Assembly: GCF_000416235.1 (NCBI RefSeq)
Contig: NZ_ATLO01000030.1
Coordinates: 1 to 41,712 of the forward strand
DNA from: Pseudomonas sp. CFII64
Lineage (GTDB): Bacteria; Pseudomonadota; Gammaproteobacteria; Pseudomonadales; Pseudomonadaceae
DNA length: 41,712 nucleotides
Direction: 5' to 3'
Below, in pieces: positions 25,966-34,587 of this stretch. Both the position numbers and the translations under genes were made by a program. Under the pieces are notes generated by a model. That model did not search any database. It worked only from the letters and a program-made list of their open reading frames with translations, and was not told the DNA's origin. Position 1 is the stretch's first letter, and every line of letters starts with the position of its first letter.

Positions 25966-26084
25966 AACAGGTACTCCGGGTTAAATCAGTTAGGTTCCAA
26001 ACACCGATCAGAACACTTGGCCCTGGCTCGCGGCGTTGAATCCATCGTATGAAATTACCGAGTCAATGACCCTCGGGTGAACAC

Positions 26085-26115
26085 CTGAATGGGTGCAATT
26101 GAGGCACCCATTCAG
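26085..26115 (-). promoter_or_regulatory. 12-bp perfect hairpin in the tssC-hcp spacer
   Basis: CTGAATGGGTGC and its exact complement are separated by a 7-nt loop, 8 nt after the tssC stop. There is no U tract after the stem on the minus strand, so it does not look like a full intrinsic terminator. It may protect the 3' end of tssABC mRNA after cleavage or partly stop transcription ahead of hcp. The rest of the 158-nt spacer contains TTGACT (a possible -35) but no good -10 at the right distance. Confidence 0.6.
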
Positions 26116-26123
26116 TCTGCAAA

Positions 26124-27608
26124 TCAGCTCTTGTCGAGCTTGCCCACCAGCGAAAGCGTGAAAGAAGCGCCCATGTACTTGAAGTGCGGACGAACCTTCA
26201 AACCCACGCGGTACCAGCCTGGATCCCCTTCAACATCACTGACCGTAATGTCTGCCTGACGCAATGGACGGCGGCTGCGCACGCCGGCTGCCGGGTTGTC
26301 CATGTCAGCCACGTATTGGCGAATCCAGGTGTTGAGTTCCGACTCCAGGTCGCCACGCTCTTTCCAGGTGCCGATGTTTTCGCGCTGGATGACTTTGATG
26401 TAGTGCGCCAGGCGACTGACCACAAAGATGTAAGGCAGCTGGGTGCCGAGCTTGTAGTTGAGTTCGGCCTCTTTGCCTTCCTTGTCATTGCCAAAGTACT
26501 TGGGTTTCTGGCACGAGTTGGCAGAGAAGAATGCTGCGTTATCGGTGTTCTTGCGCATGGTCAGTGCGATAAAGCCCTGTTCAGCCAACTCGAATTCGCG
26601 GCGCTCGGAGATAAGCACTTCGGTCGGGATCTTGGTCTGGGTTTCACCCATCGCTTCGTAGTTGTAGACAGGCAGATCGCCAACCGTACCGCCACCCTGC
26701 GGACCAATAACGTTGGCGCACCAGCGATACTGGGCAAAGCTGTCAGAGAGACGGCTAGCGAATGCAAACGCAGCATTGCCCCAGAGAAAGTCCTTGTTCC
26801 CGCCACTGACGCTTTCGTTATAGCGGAAGGTTTTTGCCGGGATCGTGTCTTCGCCGTAGGGCGTGCGCAACAGGAAGTGGGGCAACGTCAAACCGACGAA
26901 GCGCGAATCGTCACTTTCGCGAAAGGCGTTCCATTTAGTGAACTGCGGGCCCTCAAAGACGGCTTGCAGGTCTTTGAGATTTGGCAGATCGGCAAAGCTG
27001 TCGATACCAAAAAACTGAGGGCCTGCCGACGCGATGAAAGGCGTGTGGGACATCGCCGAAATAGCCGCGACTGATTGCAGCAACTTCATGTCCTGCGGCC
27101 CAGGATTAAACTCGTAGTTACCAATGATCGAACCAAATGGCTGACCACCGAACTGGCCGAACTCAGCGGTGTACACCGCCTTGTACAGACCCGAGCGAGT
27201 GATTTCCGGCGCATCTTCGAAATCTTCGAGTAGCTTTTCCTTGGAGACGCTGAGGATTTCCAGCCTGTTGTTCTCGCGAAAATCAGTACGGTCAACGAGG
27301 AACTTCAGCGAGCGCCAGGAAGATTCAAGCTTCTGAAACTTCTCATTGTGAATAATGGCGTCCACCTGACGGCAGAGCTTGGCATCCAGTGTGGCGATCA
27401 TGTCGTCGATCAGCCCGGCACTGACCTTCTCGGTCTGGCGAGCCGGTTCAAGCAGTTCGGTGACGAAGGCTTCCAACCCTTGACGGGTGACGGCGTAAGC
27501 CTCGTCACCGGGCTTGACACGGGTGGCTTCTACCAACTGATCCAGCAGGGAAACCGACTCAACGGCTTGCCCGACGCCGCTCGTTGCCTGGCTTTTTTCT
27601 TCACTCAT
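26124..27608 (-). CDS. tssC: T6SS sheath large subunit TssC (VipB)
   Basis: 494 residues. TssC makes up most of the contractile sheath together with TssB. Diagnostic segments are LVDRTDFRENNRLEILSVSK, AEFGQFGGQPFGSIIGNYEF, the R-x-P-Y-G block (LLRTPYGEDT), FLWGNAAFAFASRLSDSF and the C-terminal YMGASFTLSLVGKLDKS. Length matches the family (about 490-500). It starts 3 nt after tssB with GGAG 6 nt before the ATG. The ribosome site is also part of ACAAGGAG, which resembles an RsmA/CsrA-type GGA target. Confidence 0.97.
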   Translation of the reverse strand: MSEEKSQATSGVGQAVESVSLLDQLVEATRVKPGDEAYAVTRQGLEAFVTELLEPARQTEKVSAGLIDDMIATLDAKLCRQVDAIIHNEKFQKLESSWRSLKFLVDRTDFRENNRLEILSVSKEKLLEDFEDAPEITRSGLYKAVYTAEFGQFGGQPFGSIIGNYEFNPGPQDMKLLQSVAAISAMSHTPFIASAGPQFFGIDSFADLPNLKDLQAVFEGPQFTKWNAFRESDDSRFVGLTLPHFLLRTPYGEDTIPAKTFRYNESVSGGNKDFLWGNAAFAFASRLSDSFAQYRWCANVIGPQGGGTVGDLPVYNYEAMGETQTKIPTEVLISERREFELAEQGFIALTMRKNTDNAAFFSANSCQKPKYFGNDKEGKEAELNYKLGTQLPYIFVVSRLAHYIKVIQRENIGTWKERGDLESELNTWIRQYVADMDNPAAGVRSRRPLRQADITVSDVEGDPGWYRVGLKVRPHFKYMGASFTLSLVGKLDKS

Positions 27609-27611
27609 GGG

Positions 27612-28109
27612 TTACTCCTTGTCCTTGACGCCGAGCTCGGAGAGCAAACGCTCGCGAGCACCGTCATCGTTCATCAAGGCCTGAAGTTGCTTGCGAAATT
27701 CAGGCAGGTTGCCCATCGGGCCTTTCAAGGCCTTGAGCGAGTCGCGCAGGGCGATCAGCTGCTGCAGCTCGGGAACCTGGGCAACAATGGCGTCAGGTTC
27801 GAAGTCGCGAATTGACTGGAAGGTCAACGAAACGGGTATCTGCTCATCTGCCGGCGCGTTTTCCGACAGCCGATTGGGCACCGCCAGTTGCAGACTCAGG
27901 TTCTGCCCTTTGAGCACGTCGGTGAAGTTGTCCTTATCGACGCGAATCGGCTTGATGTCCTCAACTGGCGTATCGTCATCACGCAAGGTGAAATCCCCAA
28001 TTACCAGCTGCTTCAAGGGCAGTTCAACCTGCTCTTGAGCGCCGCCGGTGTCGGAGCTGTAAACAATATTGACGCGCTCTTTTGGCGCGACCGAACCTTC
28101 ACTAGCCAT
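27612..28109 (-). CDS. tssB: T6SS sheath small subunit TssB (VipA)
   Basis: 165 residues. TssB pairs with TssC to form the sheath and carries the strand exchanged between neighbouring subunits. The family segment KERVNIVYSSDTGG lies near the N-terminus, followed by ELPLKQLVIGDFTL and FEPDAIVAQVPELQQLIALR. Length is normal. AGGAG lies 9 nt before the chosen ATG; an ATG 4 nt upstream (ATGAATGG) is out of frame and stops after two codons. 98 nt separate it from tssA. Confidence 0.97.
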   Translation of the reverse strand: MASEGSVAPKERVNIVYSSDTGGAQEQVELPLKQLVIGDFTLRDDDTPVEDIKPIRVDKDNFTDVLKGQNLSLQLAVPNRLSENAPADEQIPVSLTFQSIRDFEPDAIVAQVPELQQLIALRDSLKALKGPMGNLPEFRKQLQALMNDDGARERLLSELGVKDKE

Positions 28110-28207
28110 TCATTCCCACTCCTGTTACCGGGCACGCTCAACGCTGCCGTTGAAAAACTCATGGCATGGATATGCACATGTCTGTCGGGCATTGCATGTG
28201 ACTTGTT

Positions 28208-29758
28208 TCAATTGGCCTGCGGGCTGGCCAGGCGCCAGAACGCAGGCAAATCCATTGCTGCCAGTTGCTGCGTCCACGCTGTTTTAGAACCGCCGTCTTC
28301 ATAGCTCATCGCCAACTCCAGCAAGGGGCGCACAAGATCGGGCTCCCAGCGGTCCAACCCTTGCTCGGTTGCTTCCTGCAGCAGGACATCAACCGCGACT
28401 TGCAGCCGGGCATGAGGATCAAATCGCTTGAGCAAAAAACATTGAGCGCAGCGCAGACGAAACCGGTCTCGGCCGCTGCTGACCTCACGCAGGTTGTCCT
28501 GCAGGTGGTTCAGCGCGCTACTCAGCTGACCGTCGGCGGCGCCTTGGGCCGCTCCTTCAATCAGGGTTTGCACGGCATCAGTACCACCCGAACGTGTCGC
28601 AGGCGCCAAGCCTTCCAGCCAACTGCGCGTCGCGCCATCGGCAAACGGTTGGTCGTTGGCGAAAGTCAATTCCGCGAGTGTCGGCAGCCGCGCCAGCAAA
28701 TGCCGGGTTTCTAGCGCGAGACTTATGGCGGCCTGCACCGCTCCCGCGCCAAGGCGCGAGAGTGCCAAGTGACTGGCTCGATTGAGGTCCAGCCAGAATG
28801 GATAGGTGTTGAGTCGGCCCTCGCAAAAGCGCACGACATCCAATGGCTCGCCGATGCTCTGCAAGCGATTGAAACTCTCGACCTCAGCCCCGGAGGGCGC
28901 TGGCAAACGGGTTGTGGTGCCTTGTGCAGGCGGCGCCTGCTCCAAAGTCATCCAGGCCAATTGGCGATTCAGGCGAAACAACAACGGCAGCGTTGCCTTG
29001 GACTCTAGACAAAAACCCACCAGAGGCATCAGCGAGGTGAAGACACCGGTGACTGCATTTTCTACCGCTTCATCGCCTTCCAGGCTGCCCAAGGGCTGAG
29101 CAGCTGCCAGTGTCGGCGGTTCCTTGCCGACCGGCGTTGCGGGCTTTATGACCGGTGCCTGAACCGGTTCAGGTGGTGCCGAAACCACCTCGGGTGATGC
29201 AACCGTCGACACGATTGCCGCCTCTACAGGGAGCTGTGAAAGACGACGACGCAACGCAAAGAAGCTCGGCCCTTCTGCATCACGGTCACGCCACTGAGTG
29301 TCTATCGCGTCCCAGTCTTCAAGCAGCGCCGCCAATTGCTCACCGGGCACAGGCTCAAAGCTTTCCTCGATTTTGGCGGTAAGCCACTCAAGCATCCATT
29401 CGGCCTGATTTCGTCGGGCACGCAGCCTGGCGGGAGGTGGCGTGAGGGTGTCCCAGTACAGTTCAAGCATCTCGCGCAAGACGTGCACGCCAGTAACCAG
29501 GCCGGGTATGCCTCTGATTGTGGTCCAGGCACATAACAGCCAGACCGCAGCATTGATATCTTTACCCTCAACGCGAAGAACATGAGTGCAGGATTCGGCA
29601 ACAGCGTGCCAATCAACTCCGGTATCGGCGTGGATATTGGTCAGCTTCTCAAGCTCAGCTTGCGCCCGTGCAAAAGCAGCGCTCTCACGGGGATTAGCAC
29701 CCGATGGGCTAGTCACACTAATGGCTAACGAGCCTAAATCTTGATCCTGGTAACTCAT
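28208..29758 (-). CDS. tssA: T6SS cap/assembly protein TssA
   Basis: 516 residues. TssA proteins act at the baseplate or at the distal sheath end to prime and guide tube-sheath polymerisation. The N-terminal ImpA_N domain is seen in DTGVDWHAVAESCTHVLRVE and WDTLTPPPARLRARRNQAEW. A Pro/Ala/Val-rich linker (about 190-230) leads to a variable helical C-terminal domain ending LELAMSYEDGGSKTAWTQQL, of the VasJ-like kind. AGGA lies 7 nt before the ATG. It is the first gene of the operon, and the main promoter should lie in the 475 bp upstream. Confidence 0.93.
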   Translation of the reverse strand: MSYQDQDLGSLAISVTSPSGANPRESAAFARAQAELEKLTNIHADTGVDWHAVAESCTHVLRVEGKDINAAVWLLCAWTTIRGIPGLVTGVHVLREMLELYWDTLTPPPARLRARRNQAEWMLEWLTAKIEESFEPVPGEQLAALLEDWDAIDTQWRDRDAEGPSFFALRRRLSQLPVEAAIVSTVASPEVVSAPPEPVQAPVIKPATPVGKEPPTLAAAQPLGSLEGDEAVENAVTGVFTSLMPLVGFCLESKATLPLLFRLNRQLAWMTLEQAPPAQGTTTRLPAPSGAEVESFNRLQSIGEPLDVVRFCEGRLNTYPFWLDLNRASHLALSRLGAGAVQAAISLALETRHLLARLPTLAELTFANDQPFADGATRSWLEGLAPATRSGGTDAVQTLIEGAAQGAADGQLSSALNHLQDNLREVSSGRDRFRLRCAQCFLLKRFDPHARLQVAVDVLLQEATEQGLDRWEPDLVRPLLELAMSYEDGGSKTAWTQQLAAMDLPAFWRLASPQAN

Positions 29759-30233
29759 ACGTTATTCCTGCGACACCACAACTACTGAGTACAACGTCAT
29801 ATGCGCAAAAAATGCCGTCGATGCCTTTACTCTTACAAATCAAACCGTCTTGCTCATCAGTGGTATAACAATGATCTATTCGCCCTGCTGGCACTATCAG
29901 GCGAACACCTGACTTGGTTGGACTATTCATTATTTTTCGGTAATAAACTCGCTGAACCAAAGGCAACCCTTTACCTGTTGTTGAGGAAATTTATCAGACC
30001 GCTGCCGCATGGCTTGACCTTGCGTTGCAGTTTTTGAACTTTATTTAAAAATCACTGTATCTCTAGCCGGATGCCTAGACAGCACCACCGCATTCCCCGT
30101 ACATTGCGAACAGCGCGATCGCACAAGGAGATAACCGCCGCCTTTTCGCGACTGGGCCTGGCACGGATTCGCAGCCCCCCGTACCACAATCAATGAGTCA
30201 CAAAAACTTGATCGTCTGATCAGCTGTTAATTT
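29759..30233. promoter_or_regulatory. Divergent intergenic region between tssA and the AraC-type gene
   Basis: 475 bp, clearly richer in A and T than the genes around it, and expected to hold the T6SS promoter (minus strand) and the promoter of the AraC-family gene (plus strand). I searched by eye for a sigma-54 site with the strict GG-N10-GC spacing and found none; CTGGCACGGATTCGCA at about 30157 has only 9 nt between GG and GC. No sigma-70 pair is convincing. A short inverted repeat, TCAGG-CGAACA-CCTGA (29897-29912), could be an operator. An 82-codon minus-strand frame here lacks protein-like composition. Confidence 0.5.
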
Positions 30234-31250
30234 ATGAATAAATCAACGCTCATTGAATCCTTAAGCCAAGCCCGTGCATCGCAGAGCCCCGATCACTTCG
30301 ATGTCAGCGCTGAGCCCGCTGCCAATCAGTTGCTGGCATGGCGTCGTCGTGTCGGACATGTGATCGACGTTCTTCCGTCATCCAGCGCAGTGAGCCAGCC
30401 CTTCAACGCATCCATTGACCGTTACGACCTCGGTGACCGGATTTTCAGCGATTGTGCCAGCGACCATCTGGTGCTTGATCGCTCGGTCTCGCGTATTTCC
30501 ACGGACAATAAGCGGGACTACGTGTTTCAGGTGTATACCGAAGGCGGTATCGAATGCATTCAGGGGGCGGGTCTGGAAAGCCGCAATCCTGGACTTGCCA
30601 GTATCATGGCTCTGGACCTGAATCAGCCGATACGCATGCACCGCAGCCGTTGCCGGGTACTGAGCTTTTTTGCCCCCCGTCATATCGTTGAACCGGTGCT
30701 GCCCAATGCCGAGTCCATCCATGGCCGCGTCTTCGAAAGTAACAACCCGCTGACCCGACTGATAGTTGAGCACGCAGTTGCATTGGCCAAAGGTCTGGCG
30801 AGCATGAATGAACGTGAAGCCACGCGAGCGTTCGATACAACTGTCCAGTTGATGCTTGGATCCTTTGCCAAGCAGGCAAAACTGAGTGGGAACGTTCGGG
30901 CTGCAGCACGCAGTGCAATTTTTGACCAAGCCAGACGCTATGTAAAAGAGAACCTGTATCAGCCTTGGTTAACGCCAGAAAGTGTGCTGGTCAAACTTCA
31001 ACTTCCACGCGCGACGTTGTATCGCCTGTTCCAACATGAAGGCGGACTGGGCCGGTACATTATCAACTGCCGTTTGCGTGAAGCCGCCGACGAACTAGTG
31101 CGCTATCCCAACAGACAGATTATTGAAATCGCCTACAGTCTGGGATTTAACAGCCCTTCAGACTTCACCCGAGCGTTCCGTCGACACTATGATATGTCAC
31201 CACAAGACCATCGCTTTGTGGCGCTTCAGAAACTGGATAAATGCTTATAG
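30234..31250 (+). CDS. AraC-family transcriptional regulator
   Basis: 338 residues. The N-terminal part (about 40-210) fits the AraC-binding-like ligand domain of regulators such as FeaR; the C-terminal part (about 235-335) holds the two helix-turn-helix motifs. The first is in WLTPESVLVKLQLPRATLYR, and the second in IIEIAYSLGFNSPSDFTRAF followed by RRHYDMSP, the classic AraC signature. It converges on the MFS gene and their stop codons overlap by 6 nt. The ribosome site is weak. It may control the MFS gene, but orientation and distance do not prove it, and T6SS control is equally unproven. Confidence 0.93.
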   Translation: MNKSTLIESLSQARASQSPDHFDVSAEPAANQLLAWRRRVGHVIDVLPSSSAVSQPFNASIDRYDLGDRIFSDCASDHLVLDRSVSRISTDNKRDYVFQVYTEGGIECIQGAGLESRNPGLASIMALDLNQPIRMHRSRCRVLSFFAPRHIVEPVLPNAESIHGRVFESNNPLTRLIVEHAVALAKGLASMNEREATRAFDTTVQLMLGSFAKQAKLSGNVRAAARSAIFDQARRYVKENLYQPWLTPESVLVKLQLPRATLYRLFQHEGGLGRYIINCRLREAADELVRYPNRQIIEIAYSLGFNSPSDFTRAFRRHYDMSPQDHRFVALQKLDKCL

Positions 31251-32546
31251 CCTCTGCCGGACTGGCTCAACTGCATCACGTTCATTGCCCGTCACGGGAA
31301 ACGCTTTCAAAGCAAACAAACTAATCAGCATCGCACCCAGCAAGTACCATGCAGGCGCCATCGGATTATGCGTAACACTGATCAGCCAAGTGACAAAAAA
31401 CGGACTGAACGCTCCAAAAATAGTCACACCAAGGCTGTAAACCAGTGACATGCCCATGCCACGACAATGCAGTGGAAATGACTCCATGATCATCACAGTA
31501 GTCACACCATTGTTTCCCATCGCCACAACCGCATAAACGGCGATTATCAGAAGCGATAGCCCTTCGCCGACACCCTCAGTCAAAGCAAGAAATACGGGGT
31601 AAACGGACCCGATACTCACGAGCATCGTCACATACTGAGCAGGTTTTCGCTGACGATAACGATCCGCGACGCGCGCAAATAAAGGTGCGGCAATGAATAG
31701 CATCGCACTCGCCAGGCACGATGAAAGCAGGCTGATGGTGGGCGACATCCCTAGGTTTCGCGTCAGATAGGTGGGCATGTACAACACCATCAAATAAATG
31801 CTTGCCGTGGGTGAAGCCATTAGCAATATCCCGAGAAGAAGCGGAGAGCGATGCAGGTTAAACAAAACTTTAAAAGAGGGCCTCGGGACAACAGGCTGTA
31901 CGTTTTCGATCATAGTGCGTCGAATCCACCAGCCGATCGGACCAATCAATAATCCCAAAATGAAAGGGATACGCCAGCCCCAGGCCATTAACTGTTCAGG
32001 TGTCAGCAAAGAAGTAGTGCAAGCGCCCACCAGAGCACCTACCAGCGCCGCCGCAGCCTGACTGGCAGAGCGCCAACTGACCAAATAGCAGCGTTTCCCC
32101 GCAGGGGCCAACTCCATCAAGACCGCAGAAGCAACGCCAATCTCGCCACCGGCGGCAAAACCCTGCAGCAAACGAGCGATGACGATAAGCAACGTGGCTG
32201 AAACGCCAATCGACTCATAAGTCGGCATGAATGCAATCAGTGCTGTGCCTGAAGCCATCAGCAGATTGGACATATTCAGGCCTGCTTTGCGACCTTTGCT
32301 GTCCGCGATATGACCGATCACCAAGGCCCCCAATGGCCTCATGGTGAAACCGATGCCGAAAGTCAGTAGCGAAAAAAGCAGAGAAGAGAGCGAACTTTCT
32401 GCTGGAAAAAAAAGTTTTCCTATGATCACGGCTGAGAAGCTGTAAACGGTGAAATCGTATATCACCAGGCCGTTACCGATCACGATCGCGAAGACGGTGG
32501 TTTTTCTGGTGGTTGCAGATAGATGAGCGGAGAGAGAGGTCGGCAT
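31245..32546 (-). CDS. MFS transporter of the metabolite:H+ symporter (MHS) type
   Basis: 433 residues with about 12 membrane helices. Features of the MHS family (shikimate, proline/betaine, citrate and similar symporters) are the early acidic YDFTVYSF in helix 1, FTMRPLGALVIGHIADSKGR (the cytoplasmic loop 2-3 motif) and ARLLQGFAAGGEIGVASAVL in helices 4-5. A polar central loop (about 205-235) lies between the two halves. The substrate cannot be fixed; organic acids or betaine-like compounds are typical. The gene has no near upstream partner and a poor ribosome site. Confidence 0.9.
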   Translation of the reverse strand: MPTSLSAHLSATTRKTTVFAIVIGNGLVIYDFTVYSFSAVIIGKLFFPAESSLSSLLFSLLTFGIGFTMRPLGALVIGHIADSKGRKAGLNMSNLLMASGTALIAFMPTYESIGVSATLLIVIARLLQGFAAGGEIGVASAVLMELAPAGKRCYLVSWRSASQAAAALVGALVGACTTSLLTPEQLMAWGWRIPFILGLLIGPIGWWIRRTMIENVQPVVPRPSFKVLFNLHRSPLLLGILLMASPTASIYLMVLYMPTYLTRNLGMSPTISLLSSCLASAMLFIAAPLFARVADRYRQRKPAQYVTMLVSIGSVYPVFLALTEGVGEGLSLLIIAVYAVVAMGNNGVTTVMIMESFPLHCRGMGMSLVYSLGVTIFGAFSPFFVTWLISVTHNPMAPAWYLLGAMLISLFALKAFPVTGNERDAVEPVRQRL

Positions 32547-33038
32547 AGGCAGTAGGATCTCTTTAGGTAACTAACGTAATCTTGTAAAATCGTACCGTGA
32601 ACAAAGGATCGAAACACCGCCTGCCACGATCAACATAATGGCTTATCAAAATATCCGCATCAATAAAAATCAAATGTTATTTTTCCCATACGTCGGTACC
32701 AAAAGGACAGGTATTAATGTTATCAGTTTCGTCTGATAACATACCGAGCAGTTAGGCATGCGTGCTTTAGGAGGTCTGAATTTCGCAAAATACCCTTTCG
32801 CGCCACATGCATTCAAATTTCCTGTGCAGCGCGAAACGTCATGAAGGTCGAACTGAACTTTCCGATTTAAGCACGGCTCAGAGTCGCCGACGCGCAAAAA
32901 ATCCACCAGGTTTCAAAATAAGTGCTCCGACATGGGTAGTCAGAATCTAACGTTAGCGTTACTTACACATTGGCATTGGCATTGGCATTGGCATTGGCAT
33001 TGGCATTCGCAGACGGTACTGTCTTTACGGCCTCCCCC
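32547..33038. other. Intergenic region with no gene
   Basis: 492 bp without a credible gene. The part just upstream of the MFS gene is AT-rich and should contain its promoter, though no clear -35/-10 pair stands out. A 78-codon minus-strand frame (32670-32906) has no protein-like pattern. The right end holds the CATTGG repeat listed separately. Confidence 0.5.
32968..33006. repeat. (CATTGG)6 tandem hexamer repeat
   Basis: Six perfect copies of CATTGG (32968-33003) plus a partial seventh. It lies outside any gene, about 30 nt before the probable left end of the IS3-family remnant. Such hexamer arrays change length by slipped pairing. Here no reading frame would be altered. Confidence 0.95.
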
Positions 33039-33102
33039 TGTGTCAGCCTACCTGTCGCCCCGTTGATTGACTCAACCACTCAAGGGGCGAAGGTATTTAG
33101 CA

Positions 33103-33243
33103 ATGGCAATTCGTTATGGCGCTGAGTTTAAAGACTGGGCCGTTCAAAAGATGATGCAGCCCCTAAAAGATCTGTGGCAGAGCTCGCCGCTGCCACCGGT
33201 GGTACCCCGCAAGCGCTTCGCCACTGGAGAAAAATGGCTATAA
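33103..33243 (+). pseudogene. IS3-family transposase OrfA, truncated and frameshifted
   Basis: The start MAIRYGAEFKDWAVQKMMQP is the N-terminus of an IS3-family OrfA protein. After PLK the correct frame shifts by one: the other frame continues RSVAELAAATGGTPQALRHW, a helix-turn-helix, followed by RKMA. The reading then breaks off and the orfB/DDE part is missing. TGTCAG at about 33041, about 60 nt upstream, may be the left terminal repeat. The element is dead. Confidence 0.85.
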
Positions 33244-33253
33244 ATCAATTGCT

Positions 33254-33507
33254 CTGCCAGGCGCGATGCAGGTCAACAACGTGCAGACCTATCATGCTGC
33301 GGGTCTGGCGGGGATTGGACTGATTGGGCCGGTTATCTGGCCCTTGCGCACCACATCAAAAGCGGCGATCTGGTGGAAATTCTGCCCGATCTACGACCCG
33401 AGCCGCTATCGGCGTCGCTCGTAGTCGCGCATCGGCGTAACCTTTCCCCACGCGTCCGAGCCTTCATGACTTGGATTGAGAGTGTATTGGAACCCTATTT
33501 TGATTAG
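33254..33507 (+). pseudogene. C-terminal fragment of a LysR-family regulator
   Basis: One frame gives LPGAMQVNNVQTYHAAGLAG; after a frame change near 33320 a second frame continues HHIKSGDLVEILPDLRPEPL, then VVAHRRNLSPRVRAFMTWIE and a TAG at 33505-33507. This is the end of the effector domain of LysR regulators. The first two thirds are missing; the IS3 remnant touches its 5' side and probably cut it. Confidence 0.8.
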
Positions 33508-33597
33508 CTAGATGCGCCAACATGTGACCTAGTCACATGCCTAACCGCAGCTGCCTACAAGATGGGTTCGCCATACGCTTCCCCCGGACGTACGCAC

Positions 33598-34227
33598 TTA
33601 AGCTCGTCTGGCAGTAGCCAGTACGACGGCTGCCCCGAGCATCATGCCCCCCGTTACGCGATTGAGGATCGACAATTTCCGTTCCGAAGGGTGCAGAGAT
33701 CGAATGATGCTGCCAGCGAAGGCCCAGCTCATAGCCGCGACGAACTCAACCGCAACGTAGATTGCGCTGTGAACGACGAACTGGGCAGCAAAGGAGGCGC
33801 CAGCATCAGAAACAATGAATTGGGGAACAAAAGCAGTAAAGAGCAAGATCGCCTTGGGGTTGGTCACGGCAGTCACGAACTCTCGGCGTGCCAACGAGTA
33901 GGCATCGACAGGACGCACTAAGCCCGAAACCCCATCTTCGTGACAGTCACGGCCTATCATCATTTTTACGCCGAGATAGGCGAGATAAAGGACACCTGCC
34001 CACTTAAGAAACTGGAAAGCGGGTTCAGACGCTTCGAGCAATGCGCCCAAACCGACAATCACCACCGCGATCACAAACGCCATACACCTACCTGACAGAG
34101 CGACCACTGCAGGTATCAAACCTAGCCTGCTGCCGTTTGCGAATGCAAGCAGGTTGTTGGCGCCTGGTGAGACGGCAACGATTGCTGCTGCGCGAAGAAA
34201 CAGAAGGACTTGGGCTAGGGTCATCAT
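33598..34227 (-). CDS. LysE/RhtB-family amino-acid exporter
   Basis: 209 residues from the ATG at 34227, with GAGG 5 nt upstream; an ATG directly after it (34224) is equally possible. The frame is open to 34281 but the extra 18 residues do not look like the family. The family signature is the early AAAIVAVSPGANNLLAFANG, followed by ALSGRCMAFVI. Six hydrophobic segments are visible, and FVTAVTNPKAILLFTAFVPQ is the conserved second-half motif. It should export an amino acid or a related compound; which one is unknown. It appears intact between two degraded neighbours. Confidence 0.92.
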   Translation of the reverse strand: MMTLAQVLLFLRAAAIVAVSPGANNLLAFANGSRLGLIPAVVALSGRCMAFVIAVVIVGLGALLEASEPAFQFLKWAGVLYLAYLGVKMMIGRDCHEDGVSGLVRPVDAYSLARREFVTAVTNPKAILLFTAFVPQFIVSDAGASFAAQFVVHSAIYVAVEFVAAMSWAFAGSIIRSLHPSERKLSILNRVTGGMMLGAAVVLATARRA

Positions 34228-34400
34228 TGTAACCTCGGCATCGGCAATGTTTAATTCTAGCCAAGACTTGCCATACCTCAATGGAGATCAGGCCTATTTC
34301 GCATATATAGCGACTATTCTTTGGCGCCTAAATATGGATCTGAGCGAGACAACAGTCGAATTATCATAAGGCGATACGTCCCTTTCTGCGGAGGATACTT

Positions 34401-34484
34401 ATGTTCAGTCACGTGCATGTAGGAGCTAGGGATCTTGAATGCTTGATTGCCTTTTACGACGCCTTGCTGGCGAAAGACATATAA
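34401..34484 (+). pseudogene. 27-codon stub of a VOC/glyoxalase-fold protein
   Basis: The frame has a strong ribosome site (GGAGG, 6 nt spacing) and reads MFSHVHVGARDLECLIAFYD and ALLAKDI, then TAA. This is the first beta-alpha unit of VOC-fold (glyoxalase/bleomycin resistance) proteins, with the metal-binding His in the first strand. The remaining 100 or so residues are absent. It is divergent from the LysE-family gene. Confidence 0.75.
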
Positions 34485-34587
34485 CCTCCTCTGGAACGAG
34501 TAGCGCCCTAGAAGGCACCACCCTAGATGGATTTGGAATCAAACCGTCGAGCCCTTCATGATGAAGTCATGACATTCTAAAGCCAGC

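Noticed and set aside
29718..29966. 82-codon minus-strand frame upstream of tssA
   Set aside because: It overlaps the tssA start, has no ribosome site or motif, and lies in AT-rich promoter DNA.
30157..30172. Sigma-54-like CTGGCACGGATTCGCA upstream of the AraC-family gene
   Set aside because: Only 9 nt lie between GG and GC, and sigma-54 needs 10; the -12 element also lacks TT before GC.
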